Source: Palleniella intestinalis
GTDB taxonomy: Bacteria; Bacteroidota; Bacteroidia; Bacteroidales; Bacteroidaceae
Assembly: GCF_013166595.1 (NCBI RefSeq)
Contig: NZ_JABKKG010000010.1
Span: 62,001-126,000, forward strand
Direction of reading: 5' to 3'
DNA length: 64,000 nt
Numbering within the stretch: the stretch's first letter is position 1; the number at the start of each line of letters is the position of its first letter. The notes under the pieces were generated by a model, which saw only the letters and a list, made by a program, of their open reading frames with translations, did no database searches and had not been told where the DNA came from. The position numbers were made by a program, and so were the translations under genes. This document shows, piece after piece, positions 25,390-34,721 of the stretch.

Positions 25390-26749
25390 CATAATATTTC
25401 GTATGGTAGCATGGAGCGATGCTGCCGGCAAATACAACCCTAACGCTCCACTCAACGGCAATGAAGACAATTTTTATGTCGACGATGACTTGAGCGATGC
25501 AATACCAAGCCATATAACAGCAGACAAGGAAATTTCTCTCTCTGAATGCGGCATGCTGATGGCTGTGGCTGATGGTATGGGTGGTATGAATGCAGGCGAA
25601 ATAGCATCAGAAATAGCCCATGACACTGTGGCAGAATATTTCGCACCTGGAAAAATAACACCAATGCTGGCTGCAACTCACGAGAACCGTAGTCGGTATA
25701 TGGAAGATGTGATACGCGAAGCCGACCGTCGTATAAAAGCCGATGCACACCAGAACCATGAGCATGAAGGAATGGGCTCTACACTTATTATGGCATGGCT
25801 GGCCGGCACAGAACTATCCATTTCGTGGATAGGTGACAGCCGTGCATACCGCTTCAACCCTGACCGAGGATTAGAGCCACTGTCAAGAGACCATTCGTAT
25901 GTGCAAGAACTTGCGGACAAAGGTATACTGACTTACGAACAGACCTTTGAACACCCACAAGGAAATATTGTTACACGCAGCCTTGGTGACAATAGCCAAA
26001 AAGCGAGACCGGAATCTCGCCTGTTTAAAGTACATGACGGAGACATAATCCTATTATGCAGCGATGGATTGAGCGGTGTACTCCGCGACAGTAAGGCATC
26101 TGACGAGGAAGGAAATCTTTATCCCGGTGAAAACATTGAGGATATAATCCGCGAAAACTCATCCTCGTTGAGCAAATGTCGTGAGGCTCTATGGGCTGCA
26201 GCAGAACGTGCCGACTGGTACGACAATGTCACAGCGATACTTTGTGAAATTCGCAGCGGAGCAGGAAAGTGCAATCCAATACAAGAACCATCCGGAGAAC
26301 CTACGGATTCCAACGCGAAAGTAAATATATCACATAAAACATTTGATGGATTAATAATCAAGATACCTCGAAAAAAGTTTCTGCCTATCACACTCTTGCT
26401 GTTATTTGTAATTATCTGTATCAGTTGTGGCTTATTGTATAAATTCAAGAATCAGATACCAGAGAAAATAATGACCGCTCCTGATACAACAATTATCTCG
26501 CAACCAAAAGACAGTGAAAATACAGCCAAGCCTATTAACGCAGCCCCGGTCAAAGCCAGCAAGAATATTCATGCAGAGAAAAAGAAAATTGCGGTTGACA
26601 GAGAAGCACAAAAGAAGGATACAGTAAAAACAGAACGCAAAGAAACACTTCCTTTCAAACTTGAACCTATCAAGAGTCAAGATACAAGCAAAACAACTCC
26701 TGCCGGAGACAAACTAAAATTAATCAAACGAGGACAGAGCAACAAGTAA
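25376..26749 (+). CDS. PP2C-family Ser/Thr phosphatase with a membrane segment
   Basis: A 457-residue protein. The N-terminal ~300 residues carry the PP2C metal-binding motifs: NEDN at 29-32, VADGMGG at 64-70, GSTL, GDSRAYR, SDGLSG and DNVTAI. A single membrane helix lies at about 342-362, then a ~95-residue Lys/Thr/Pro-rich tail that should be outside the cytoplasm. It would reverse the phosphorylation made by the two kinases in the cluster. The start at 25376 overlaps the preceding gene by 14 nt; an in-frame ATG at 25403 is an alternative. Confidence 0.9.
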   Translation: MKSNSIIFRMVAWSDAAGKYNPNAPLNGNEDNFYVDDDLSDAIPSHITADKEISLSECGMLMAVADGMGGMNAGEIASEIAHDTVAEYFAPGKITPMLAATHENRSRYMEDVIREADRRIKADAHQNHEHEGMGSTLIMAWLAGTELSISWIGDSRAYRFNPDRGLEPLSRDHSYVQELADKGILTYEQTFEHPQGNIVTRSLGDNSQKARPESRLFKVHDGDIILLCSDGLSGVLRDSKASDEEGNLYPGENIEDIIRENSSSLSKCREALWAAAERADWYDNVTAILCEIRSGAGKCNPIQEPSGEPTDSNAKVNISHKTFDGLIIKIPRKKFLPITLLLLFVIICISCGLLYKFKNQIPEKIMTAPDTTIISQPKDSENTAKPINAAPVKASKNIHAEKKKIAVDREAQKKDTVKTERKETLPFKLEPIKSQDTSKTTPAGDKLKLIKRGQSNK

Positions 26750-26757
26750 CCAACACT

Positions 26758-28275
26758 ATGGCAGAGATACGACAAAATGAAGAAATCAATGGCAGATATG
26801 TGCTGAAGCAAAGCAAAGGAAGAGGCACATTCGGCGAGGTGTGGTTGGCTCACGACCTTGCTACTGACGAGGATGTTGCCATAAAATTTTATGTGGCTCT
26901 TGACCATAAGGGACGAGAGGAGTTCATACAGGAGTTCCGTATTGCAGCAAAACTACGTCATCCGAACCTCCTTGTAACGAAAGACTTTGGCGAATGGCAT
27001 GGACATCCCTATTTGACAATGAAGTTCTGCGACCAAGGTTCTGCAGCAGACTTGATAGGTACACTCAGCCCATGCACAACGGACGAAATGACTATATGGC
27101 GATTTGTACGTGATGTGGCATCCGGTCTTGCGTACCTGCATTCGGTAAAACCTGACCCGATAGTACATCAGGACATAAAACCTGACAACACACTTATTGA
27201 TTCTGACGGAACTTTCCTTATAACAGATTTCGGCATAAGCAAACGTATACGTTCTACCATGCGCAAACAGTCTGAAAGGGCTTTGAAAGCAGGTGCACCG
27301 GCCTATATGGGTCCTGAACGTTTCTCTAATCATCCAGAGCCGATACTTGCCAGTGATATATGGTCACTTGGAGTATCTATCTATGAATTGGCTGAAGGCG
27401 AATTGCCATTCTGTGGCATGGGAGGTGGCATGATGCTTAAAGGCGCAGAAATGCCATCGCTCAATGAGGGATGGTCAAGAAGCCTCAGCGAAGTGATGCA
27501 ATGGTGCTTGGAGGAGAAAACATGGAACAGAGCAAAGGCTTGCCAAGTGCAGGAGGTTGCAGAAACGGTTTTGAAATCAGGCAACATGACTTCTGTCACT
27601 TCACTTATTTCAAGGATGCGAAATGGGGCACAACCCGAGTCTCCTAATGACGAAACGAAGAAGAGAGACCCACACGCAACAAAACCAAATATAGATGATA
27701 GAGACGGACAAAATGACCATACTGCCTATGACGAGGGGAAAACAGAAGGTTTTGTGCAGAGAAAAAAGCTGCTATATGCAGTTATGGCAGCATTCATCCT
27801 AATAATCGCAATAGCCGTTGCGTGGTTTTCATATTCACAAGTAAGAACGCCACAATCCACAACAAACAATGATACAGTCCATACCGTTACCACTATGAAA
27901 GACTCCTTAGCGATAACCAAAGCTGAAAACGAAAAACCAACTGAAGCTCCGGCACTTCCTAAAACCGTGACACCAAAAGAGCCAAAATCCAAGGATGTTA
28001 TGGTAAAAAATACAGATGCAAAAGATGAACACAGTTACAATGGAACTCTAAGTTTAGGATATGCCACATGGCGAGGAGGTATCAGAAACGGCAAACCGGA
28101 TGGTGAAGGCACGATGACATTCAAATCTACTCATCGCATTGACACTCGCGACCCAAGCCGACGCACAGCAGAAGCTGATGACAGAGTGGATGGCACATAC
28201 TCCAACGGACATCTTGTAGAAGGGCGGTGGTTTAAGTCTGATGGGACAACAGAATATATAATGCTTGGTGAATAA
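26758..28275 (+). CDS. Membrane Ser/Thr protein kinase with MORN-like periplasmic tail
   Basis: A 505-residue protein. Kinase domain about 12-280: GRGTFG at 21-26, AIK with K43, HQDIKPDN at 137-144 (Q replaces the usual R of HRD), DFG at 157-159, GPE for APE, and SDIWSLGV. The R-to-Q change suggests activity may not depend on activation-loop phosphorylation. One membrane helix lies at about 336-358. The outer part ends with MORN-like repeats (YNGTLSLGYATWRGGIRNGKPDGEGTM region; then VDGTYSNGHLVEGRW). It lies 8 nt after the phosphatase gene. The topology resembles PknB-type receptors with a different sensor. Confidence 0.88.
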   Translation: MAEIRQNEEINGRYVLKQSKGRGTFGEVWLAHDLATDEDVAIKFYVALDHKGREEFIQEFRIAAKLRHPNLLVTKDFGEWHGHPYLTMKFCDQGSAADLIGTLSPCTTDEMTIWRFVRDVASGLAYLHSVKPDPIVHQDIKPDNTLIDSDGTFLITDFGISKRIRSTMRKQSERALKAGAPAYMGPERFSNHPEPILASDIWSLGVSIYELAEGELPFCGMGGGMMLKGAEMPSLNEGWSRSLSEVMQWCLEEKTWNRAKACQVQEVAETVLKSGNMTSVTSLISRMRNGAQPESPNDETKKRDPHATKPNIDDRDGQNDHTAYDEGKTEGFVQRKKLLYAVMAAFILIIAIAVAWFSYSQVRTPQSTTNNDTVHTVTTMKDSLAITKAENEKPTEAPALPKTVTPKEPKSKDVMVKNTDAKDEHSYNGTLSLGYATWRGGIRNGKPDGEGTMTFKSTHRIDTRDPSRRTAEADDRVDGTYSNGHLVEGRWFKSDGTTEYIMLGE

Positions 28276-28281
28276 CTGATT

Positions 28282-28989
28282 ATGAAAAAGTTACTATTTT
28301 CGATTTCCTGTATATTGTTTGTCTACATCAATAGTACAGCCCAAAATGATAATTCGCAACGCAAAGCAATAGAAGACGCTTTCATTGCCAAAATAAAAGA
28401 GTATGCAAAAAGCGATTTCCTTGGCAAGGTAAGTCCTGACACAACTGTATTTGGCAAAGTTGAGGGGAAAGATTATTACGTCTTGCCGGGTGACACCTAC
28501 ATAATCGATGAAATATCGTCAGCTACATATTACAGCCATGATGGCAAGGCGTTTCATCCGCTATGTAACAAGCGTTTTCCTTCCGAAACCATAGCCAACC
28601 GACTGTTGCTGCCCAACATGGAGTTGCCTAATGGGAAAATGAAACTGACATTCCAGAAATACCGCTATGAGACAGACAGTGTCCAAATACAGTTCAAACA
28701 ATTCTACCAGTTTTGGGTACATGAGAAATATGACGCATATATCGGCATAGAAAGCAAGAATAGCAAAGAAATGAAAGTCGATGTTTTCCTTTATAACACT
28801 GCAAACAAATGGCTGCACATATTCTCTTTGAACTGCCCTATCAAGAACGTTGCAGACGAGGGATTAACAATGAAAGGTGAAGCATGGCTGTTCATTCCTA
28901 CCTCCAATCTCCGCAATCTTATGGGTAAAGAACTTCCAAAGGATTTTATGCAGAAACTATTGCGAAAAACAAAAAAACAATCAATATGA
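28282..28989 (+). CDS. Exported protein of unknown function
   Basis: A 235-residue protein with a signal peptide ending near residue 20 (STAQ). It starts 6 nt after the kinase gene and overlaps the next gene by 4 nt, so it is part of the same operon. The mature part has a YYVLPGDTYIIDEISSATYY stretch and a basic C-terminus (KLLRKTKKQ). No known domain is recognised. It may be a periplasmic partner of the MORN-tailed kinase. Confidence 0.68.
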   Translation: MKKLLFSISCILFVYINSTAQNDNSQRKAIEDAFIAKIKEYAKSDFLGKVSPDTTVFGKVEGKDYYVLPGDTYIIDEISSATYYSHDGKAFHPLCNKRFPSETIANRLLLPNMELPNGKMKLTFQKYRYETDSVQIQFKQFYQFWVHEKYDAYIGIESKNSKEMKVDVFLYNTANKWLHIFSLNCPIKNVADEGLTMKGEAWLFIPTSNLRNLMGKELPKDFMQKLLRKTKKQSI

Positions 28990-29945
28990 GGACTATTGTA
29001 TTCTTATTTTCAGCGATGTTATCCATTGCCACAGCAGCACAGGAGGTGCATTTCCGTTTCACCGATGGCATCTACAATGCAGGACTGAAGGCGAAAATGG
29101 AACGTAATGTCTCAGCACTGCTCACAGAAATAAACACGGCTGCCGGAGAAGGGCGCAGCCTGAACATTAGCAGCTACACCACATCGGAGGCTGCAACACG
29201 CCTTGCAAGGACATGGGAAAACTTCGGGTTCGTTTGTCCAAGTGAGGCAAAAAGCATCTGCTATGGGCTGGCAAGCGGTTATCAGGCACGTGGCATACAA
29301 GCAACACTGACACGACAGCCTGAGGATTATAACGGGTCGAGAACACGCGAACTCGCAATCTCGTTCGATAAGGTGGGAAACATAACAAGCGTTGTTTTCA
29401 CATCAAGCAACAACCGTCTGTCCATACCGAAAGGAGAGAACGAGGTGTACGATGCGAGACGGCGCAATGAAATCCTGAAATTCGTTGAGGATTTCCGTAA
29501 CTACTACATTGAAAAAGACCTCAATTCACTGCGCCAGATATACAGCGATGATGCCCTCATCATCACCGGCAAAGTGAATTACACAAGGGAAGAACGTGGA
29601 GATTATGCAGCGAAAGTCAAGAAAAAGACTACATACACAGTACAAAAGAAGGAAGAATATTTGAACAATTTGGCTGCAATGTTCAGGAGAAACAAATACA
29701 TTGATGTACAGTTCGATGACATAATTATTTCACCTGCCAATTCTGACGCGATGCCAAACTATTATGGTGTGAACCTTGTGCAAAACTGGACTTCTGTCAA
29801 CAAGAAGGGAGAAAAATACCATGATACTGGCTATATCTTCCTATTATGGGATTTCAACGAAGACCCACCTGTCATCCATGTGCGTGCATGGCAACCGAAG
29901 GACACTTCCGATGATGACTTCATCATGTTGGACGATTTCAGATAA
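28986..29945 (+). CDS. Exported protein with NTF2/SnoaL-like C-terminal half
   Basis: A 319-residue protein with a signal peptide (first ~18 residues, ending ATA). The C-terminal half begins with a helix ILKFVEDFRNYYIEKDLNSLRQIYSDDALIITG, which has the look of an NTF2-like cone fold in which a helix is followed by a short DDALI segment; the rest is beta rich and ends in a WQP strand. No catalytic site is evident, so a binding role is more likely. It overlaps its upstream neighbour by 4 nt and is followed after 32 nt by the outer-membrane barrel gene. Confidence 0.7.
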   Translation: MRTIVFLFSAMLSIATAAQEVHFRFTDGIYNAGLKAKMERNVSALLTEINTAAGEGRSLNISSYTTSEAATRLARTWENFGFVCPSEAKSICYGLASGYQARGIQATLTRQPEDYNGSRTRELAISFDKVGNITSVVFTSSNNRLSIPKGENEVYDARRRNEILKFVEDFRNYYIEKDLNSLRQIYSDDALIITGKVNYTREERGDYAAKVKKKTTYTVQKKEEYLNNLAAMFRRNKYIDVQFDDIIISPANSDAMPNYYGVNLVQNWTSVNKKGEKYHDTGYIFLLWDFNEDPPVIHVRAWQPKDTSDDDFIMLDDFR

Positions 29946-29977
29946 TAACAATTCACCTAATATAAATTTTCAAAATC

Positions 29978-31735
29978 ATGATTAAAAAACTTTTTTCAAA
30001 GGCTACGCTCCTATGCCTTGGCTTGATTATTTTCGCCGAACAGGAGACAATGGCTCAACAAGAAGTGGCAGCGCAAGAACTGCAAGTAGTTTCATTTACG
30101 GAAGCTGACAAGAGTGACTTCGACACTACAACACCGTCGAATTTCGCAGGAAAACTGAAAACCTCTGCCCTCGTCAAGGTATTCATGCCAGGAGAAATAG
30201 AGTCTACCGACCCTAAGCCATCAAAAGAAATTGAACGCAGACGTACATCCACAGGCTATGCCTATTATATATGGATGGAACAGCATTCAAACCGTATCCG
30301 TATCTTGCCAAAAGGGAATAAATTCCAAACAAAGGTGGTCAATTTCTATGAATATGGCATTCCAAAATATATTCCTATAAAAGGCAAAAAAGGCGGTCTG
30401 CAAGCCGGAAAAGTTTACCATCTTGTGCTACGCGACCCGTCACCGATTTATATAGACACTCACTTGCCGGGGACATACGCTACAATAGATAACGGCACGC
30501 GCAGGATTCCAGCTGATGCCAACGGGCGTATCACATTGAAAGACCTTGCTACCGGTGATCATACGGCAAACATTTATGCGAGTGATGGCAGCACACGAGG
30601 TTCTGTAATGATAAAAGAGTCGGACAAGGTCTACGAACACGATGCACGAAAAAAAACAAGACTAAGCATCCGCACCAATCCCGTAGGAGGTGAGATTCTG
30701 ATAAAGGATGGAGAGTTTACCGAAAAGTATGACCGCAGCAAAGAATATGCCCACAAATCATACTTAGTGATTGCTAACATCAACAATAACGAGGTACGCC
30801 AAACAATCACTGTTGATGATAATCACACATCGTTCATCATCAACAATACAAAGACATTTGACATCACACCTATCTATAATGGAAGCGCCGATTACGCAAC
30901 AGTCTACGAGGATAGGAAAGCTCTTGTCGCAGGAGAGGAAAACAATGTTATCCTCGATGGCAAGACATATCGCATAACACGACCGGTTGGCTCAAAATTC
31001 AGGTATTATGCATCCCATAGCAATGGCAAATCCAAAGACATCACAATCAATGTGGAGAATGGAATGAATACAGACTATTTGTTAAAAATCAACCCTCGCA
31101 ATCCTTTCCGCTGGCCATGGCAAAGACCATATGAACCAGCACCAATGGGAGTTGCTATTGGATATGTACAAAAGCAAATGGTGACAAAGGGAGAAGGTGA
31201 AAAACTCAAAGAAAACGGTGTTTGGAATGATGGTGTGGACAAATGGCTGTACGGCATGCAATTCGGTTTCTATGCACAGCCTTGTTTCTCATGGGGATTA
31301 GGTTTGTACACAGGTTTGTTTTATGAGGCTTATCTTTCTTCAAATGGTAGTGGCAATTCTGATGAGTACGAGAATTTCCAAGAACATAACCTATCCCTGC
31401 CTGTCCATGCTTTGTACCGTTTCCCCCTTGGAAAGAAATGTGCCCTAAGCCTACATGGTGGTCTTGGATTTAATTACGTCGTTTATGGAGCATATACAGC
31501 AGATGGAGTTGAAGACAATTCTGATTTTTACGGAGAGGATGGATGTCCAAAGAGGTTTAATATGGCTTTGGAAGGCGGTGTGGATTTCCGCATAGGCCCT
31601 GTACAGATTGGATTCACTTATTCAAAGGGACTCACTGACCATGGAATATATTCATCTATTGGAGACTACAAAACAAATTACAACAAACTGGGTATCAATG
31701 TCGCATGGGTTATTGGTGATATCTATAATTGGTAA
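29978..31735 (+). CDS. Outer-membrane beta-barrel protein with N-terminal periplasmic domains
   Basis: A 585-residue protein, last gene of the kinase/FHA cluster. A signal peptide ends at about residue 26 (TMA). Residues ~30-370 are periplasmic beta domains, one with a PEGA-like look (LSIRTNPVGGEILIKDG). From about 385 to the end the sequence alternates like an eight-to-ten-strand barrel (GVAIGYVQ, WGLGLYTGLFYEAYL, ALSLHGGLGFNYVVYG, GVDFRIGPVQIGFTYSKGL, LGINVAWVIG). It gives the system an outer-membrane end. Its transcript ends at the strong hairpin that begins at 31797. Confidence 0.82.
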   Translation: MIKKLFSKATLLCLGLIIFAEQETMAQQEVAAQELQVVSFTEADKSDFDTTTPSNFAGKLKTSALVKVFMPGEIESTDPKPSKEIERRRTSTGYAYYIWMEQHSNRIRILPKGNKFQTKVVNFYEYGIPKYIPIKGKKGGLQAGKVYHLVLRDPSPIYIDTHLPGTYATIDNGTRRIPADANGRITLKDLATGDHTANIYASDGSTRGSVMIKESDKVYEHDARKKTRLSIRTNPVGGEILIKDGEFTEKYDRSKEYAHKSYLVIANINNNEVRQTITVDDNHTSFIINNTKTFDITPIYNGSADYATVYEDRKALVAGEENNVILDGKTYRITRPVGSKFRYYASHSNGKSKDITINVENGMNTDYLLKINPRNPFRWPWQRPYEPAPMGVAIGYVQKQMVTKGEGEKLKENGVWNDGVDKWLYGMQFGFYAQPCFSWGLGLYTGLFYEAYLSSNGSGNSDEYENFQEHNLSLPVHALYRFPLGKKCALSLHGGLGFNYVVYGAYTADGVEDNSDFYGEDGCPKRFNMALEGGVDFRIGPVQIGFTYSKGLTDHGIYSSIGDYKTNYNKLGINVAWVIGDIYNW

Positions 31736-31796
31736 GAAACCAACCTTGAATATAAAGCAAAATAGTTTTTGAGCTATGATTTGAGATCACATGTCT

Positions 31797-31858
31797 GATT
31801 ATAAATGAGAAGAGTATAGCTTTAGTATAATAAGGCTATACTCTTCTCATTTATAATC
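31797..31858. terminator. Bidirectional terminator between the barrel gene and menE
   Basis: A perfect 24-bp stem (31797-31820 with 31835-31858) and 14-nt loop between two convergent genes. The right arm overlaps the last codons and stop of menE. T/A-rich flanks on both sides allow action in both directions. Confidence 0.85.
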
Positions 31859-32846
31859 CTGAGGCAATTCTCTCAGCTTCAGCACGTGCGGGCTTGCCGG
31901 TTGCAGTCATTGGGAGAGACTCTACCGAAGCATAGAGGCGTGGCTGCCAATAGGGAGGGAGTACGCGTTTGCAGACATCATGCAACTCTTCGGTGTCAGA
32001 AGATTGAGTAAGCAGGACAACAATCTCTCCGAATTTTGCATCCTTACGCTTCGTTATCATGAACGGAATGGAGAGAAATTGGCGCAACTCACGCTCCACT
32101 TCCTCTATCTGAATCTTTATCCCACCGCTGCATATCACATTATCCTTCCTGCCAAGAATACGGAAACGACGCCCGTCGGGTGCAATCTCCGCACGGTCGT
32201 TGGTAACAAGCGACGACGGACATACTGCCGGTGCATCGATGACAAGGCAGTCATCGGCATTAAGACTTACACTGACATTCTCAAACGGCGTGTACCATTG
32301 GCTTGCCTCCGGACCATTTATCCTACGCAAAGCGATATGGGAGAGTGTTTCTGTCATGCCGTAAGTGCTCCAGACTGCATTTGGAAATGTGCGCAGTTCC
32401 TTTTCCAACGCTTCGTCAATGACTCCGCCTCCTATTATTATATTACGCGCACGCATGAGTGCCTCGCGTTCCTTTGAACAACGAAGCGTATTGTAAACCT
32501 GCATCGGAACCATTGCCACAAGAGAAAAAGGCTCATCTTCGTGCGTTCCGTCATCAGTCACAAGCGACGAGAACGGATGACCTGAGGGCGGCACACTGAC
32601 AAGGCGGAGTCCGCAAACTATCGAACGTACCACCATCATCTTCCCTGCAATAAAGTCCAACGGCATGCACAGCAAGGCACTTTCCCCGGCTTTCAAACCA
32701 AGGAAAGAGCATGTGATCCGTGCGCTTGCCTCCATGCGTTTCTTCTCCACCCACAACGGTTTGGGCTTTCCTGTAGAGCCGCTTGTGTGGACAAGCAGCT
32801 TATCGGCAGGCGAATGCCAGTCATCTATAAACTCTTCTACTGTCAT
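31851..32846 (-). CDS. menE: o-Succinylbenzoate-CoA ligase (MenE-like)
   Basis: A 331-residue adenylate-forming enzyme that makes OSB-CoA in menaquinone synthesis. The P-loop-like motif HTSGSTGKPKP is at about 20-30, YGMTE is in the middle, and the late motif GRKDNVICSGGIKI is present; a C-terminal catalytic K is in ATGKPAR. It is shorter than typical MenE (about 450) because the N-terminal part before the P-loop is largely absent; this short form is common in Bacteroidetes. It follows menC by 6 nt and shares its transcript. Confidence 0.9.
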   Translation of the reverse strand: MTVEEFIDDWHSPADKLLVHTSGSTGKPKPLWVEKKRMEASARITCSFLGLKAGESALLCMPLDFIAGKMMVVRSIVCGLRLVSVPPSGHPFSSLVTDDGTHEDEPFSLVAMVPMQVYNTLRCSKEREALMRARNIIIGGGVIDEALEKELRTFPNAVWSTYGMTETLSHIALRRINGPEASQWYTPFENVSVSLNADDCLVIDAPAVCPSSLVTNDRAEIAPDGRRFRILGRKDNVICSGGIKIQIEEVERELRQFLSIPFMITKRKDAKFGEIVVLLTQSSDTEELHDVCKRVLPPYWQPRLYASVESLPMTATGKPARAEAERIASGL

Positions 32847-32852
32847 TCCACA

Positions 32853-33923
32853 TCACAGTTTTATCGCAGGACAGACGGTGTTCGTCTCAAAATTTCCCAT
32901 ATACCACAGCTTGTCACCACGGATTTCCAACGGCATCGGTATGTTATCCGTGAAGAGCATGCCGGTCCCCAAGCCTTGCGGCATCGTTATTCCCGAGCCA
33001 TAGGTATGGGCAGTGAAATGAGCGATGGCGTTAAGCCCTACATTGCTCTCCAACGCACTTGTCACCCAGCTCCCTATGCCACGCTCACGGGCAAGGCGAA
33101 TCCATTCCTCCGCACCGCTCATTCCTCCATGCAGGGACGGTTTAAGAATAATGTAAGCAGGGCGGATTACATCCAAAAGTTCCTGTTTTCGTTTGGTTTC
33201 ATTCACCCCAATCAGTTCTTCGTCAAGCGCAATGGCAAGCGGAGACTCCTTGCAGAGCTGTGCCATAGCCTCCCATTGTCCTTGGCGGACAGGCTGCTCA
33301 ATGGAATGAATGTCATAACACGCGAGCTTTTCAAGTTTCCCCAAAGCCTCCTGCGGAGCGAATGCGCCATTGGCATCCACGCGAAGCTCTATCTGCTCCT
33401 TTGTGAAACTCTCACGGATATGGCGTATAAGCTCCAGTTCATGGTCGAAATCTATTGCGCCTATCTTCAGTTTGATGCAACAGAAACCTTGGCGCATCTT
33501 CTCTTCCATGCGCTCAAACATCTCGTCAAACGTTCCCATCCATACAAGTCCGTTGATTGGAATGCCTTCTTCACCACGTCCGAACGCTGTGTCGAAAAGC
33601 ATCGGGGAGCACGCGTTGTGATTCATAAGGGCAGTCTCCAAGCCGAAAAGCATGGATGGATAAGGGCGCATCAGGTCGTAGTCTATGCTGCCGGAAGCCT
33701 CAAAACGGTCGCACATCTCACGCAATACGGAGGCATAATCCGGAATATCATCGCAACTGAGGTTAGGCAAGGGCGCACACTCCCCAATCCCAACCCGTCC
33801 GGGCTGCTCATCGGAGGTTAACCGCAAGAACCATGAACGCCGCGTGGTATAGGTTCCACGCGATGTTCCTGCCGGTTGCTTGAAATGGAGGACACGCTCC
33901 GTTATGTTTATCTTGTAAGTCAT
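32853..33923 (-). CDS. menC: o-Succinylbenzoate synthase (MenC-like)
   Basis: A 356-residue enolase-superfamily enzyme read from MTYKINITERV. It dehydrates SHCHC to o-succinylbenzoate. The first lysine motif is CIKLKIG, metal ligands are D in RVDANGAF, E in SIEQPV and the ALDEE stretch, and the late lysine is in YIILKPSL. A start nine residues earlier is possible but less like the family. It lies between the repeat region and menE. Confidence 0.9.
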   Translation of the reverse strand: MTYKINITERVLHFKQPAGTSRGTYTTRRSWFLRLTSDEQPGRVGIGECAPLPNLSCDDIPDYASVLREMCDRFEASGSIDYDLMRPYPSMLFGLETALMNHNACSPMLFDTAFGRGEEGIPINGLVWMGTFDEMFERMEEKMRQGFCCIKLKIGAIDFDHELELIRHIRESFTKEQIELRVDANGAFAPQEALGKLEKLACYDIHSIEQPVRQGQWEAMAQLCKESPLAIALDEELIGVNETKRKQELLDVIRPAYIILKPSLHGGMSGAEEWIRLARERGIGSWVTSALESNVGLNAIAHFTAHTYGSGITMPQGLGTGMLFTDNIPMPLEIRGDKLWYMGNFETNTVCPAIKL

Positions 33924-34027
33924 TGATTCCTTTTTTACTCTAATATTCAAAATGTTTTATTGTCCCGCAGATTTCGCAGATTTACGCAGATAGTTGTTTG
34001 TGGCATTATCTGCGGAAATCTGTGGGA

Positions 34028-34252
34028 AAACATCAATTGAAAACGTTTTGCGCATCAACCACACCATTCTGACATCTGCGAGAATCTGCGGAATCTGTGG
34101 GAAAAACATTCATTGAAAACGTTTTGCGCATCAACCACACCATTCTGACATCTGCGAGAATCTGCGGAATCTGTGGGAAAAACATTCATTGAAAACGTTT
34201 TGCAAACTAACCACACCATTCTGGCATCTGCGAGAATCTGCGGGAAAAACAT
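34028..34252. repeat. Tandem array of a 76-bp unit beside the GxxExxY gene
   Basis: Three near-perfect tandem copies, marked by GAAAACGTTTTGC at 34039, 34115 and 34191, exactly 76 bp apart. Related single-copy words (GCAGATAGTTGTTTGTGGCA, ATCTGCGGAAATCTG) lie at about 33965-34030 and again at 34650-34718, on the other side of the GxxExxY gene. No spacers of variable sequence are present, so this is not CRISPR. The array accounts for most of the gap between menC and the GxxExxY gene. Confidence 0.85.
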
Positions 34253-34632
34253 TATCTGTAATCATTCACTCTGCGATGGATATTAGCATTTATGTCATCG
34301 CATGTAAAATTCACTAGTATACCAACTCGTTTGTCAGTCAAGCGTAGATATGTCATCAATTGCTTGAAAAAGAGGTTCTTTGTTTCCTCTACAGACTTTA
34401 ACTCCACAACTACCTTGTCCTCAACAAGCAAGTCCAGTCGGTAATCAACCGGCAACCGCTTCCCGTCATAAAACACCTCAACCGCTTTTTGACTCTCCAC
34501 CTTCAATCCACGCTTGCGCAACTCATAGACCATGGCTGCCTCATAGACATTCTCCAACAAGCCGGGTCCAAGTTCATTATATACATTGTATATCGCTCCA
34601 CGTATATGATACGTTATTTCATTTTCCGTCAT
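34252..34632 (-). CDS. GxxExxY family protein
   Basis: A 126-residue protein of the PD-(D/E)XK-like GxxExxY family. The name motif is present as GPGLLENVYE near residue 22, followed by VDYRLDLLVEDKVVVELKS, which has the D...E-x-K pattern of the nuclease superfamily. Role unknown; activity on DNA or RNA is inferred from fold only. It is embedded between menC and menB with repeat words on both sides, which suggests insertion into the men cluster as a small repeat-associated unit. Confidence 0.85.
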   Translation of the reverse strand: MTENEITYHIRGAIYNVYNELGPGLLENVYEAAMVYELRKRGLKVESQKAVEVFYDGKRLPVDYRLDLLVEDKVVVELKSVEETKNLFFKQLMTYLRLTDKRVGILVNFTCDDINANIHRRVNDYR

Positions 34633-34721
34633 ACTATTTTCTTTTATTGTCCCACAGATCTCGCAGATTCCCGCAGATAGTTGTTTGTGGCATTATCTGC
34701 GGAATCTGCGGGAAAACATTA

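Noticed and set aside
32787..33787. Plus-strand open frame opposite menC (344 residues)
   Set aside because: Antisense to a certain enzyme gene, without any recognisable motif.
34028..34252. Possible CRISPR array
   Set aside because: The 76-bp units are uniform with no variable spacers, and no cas genes are near.
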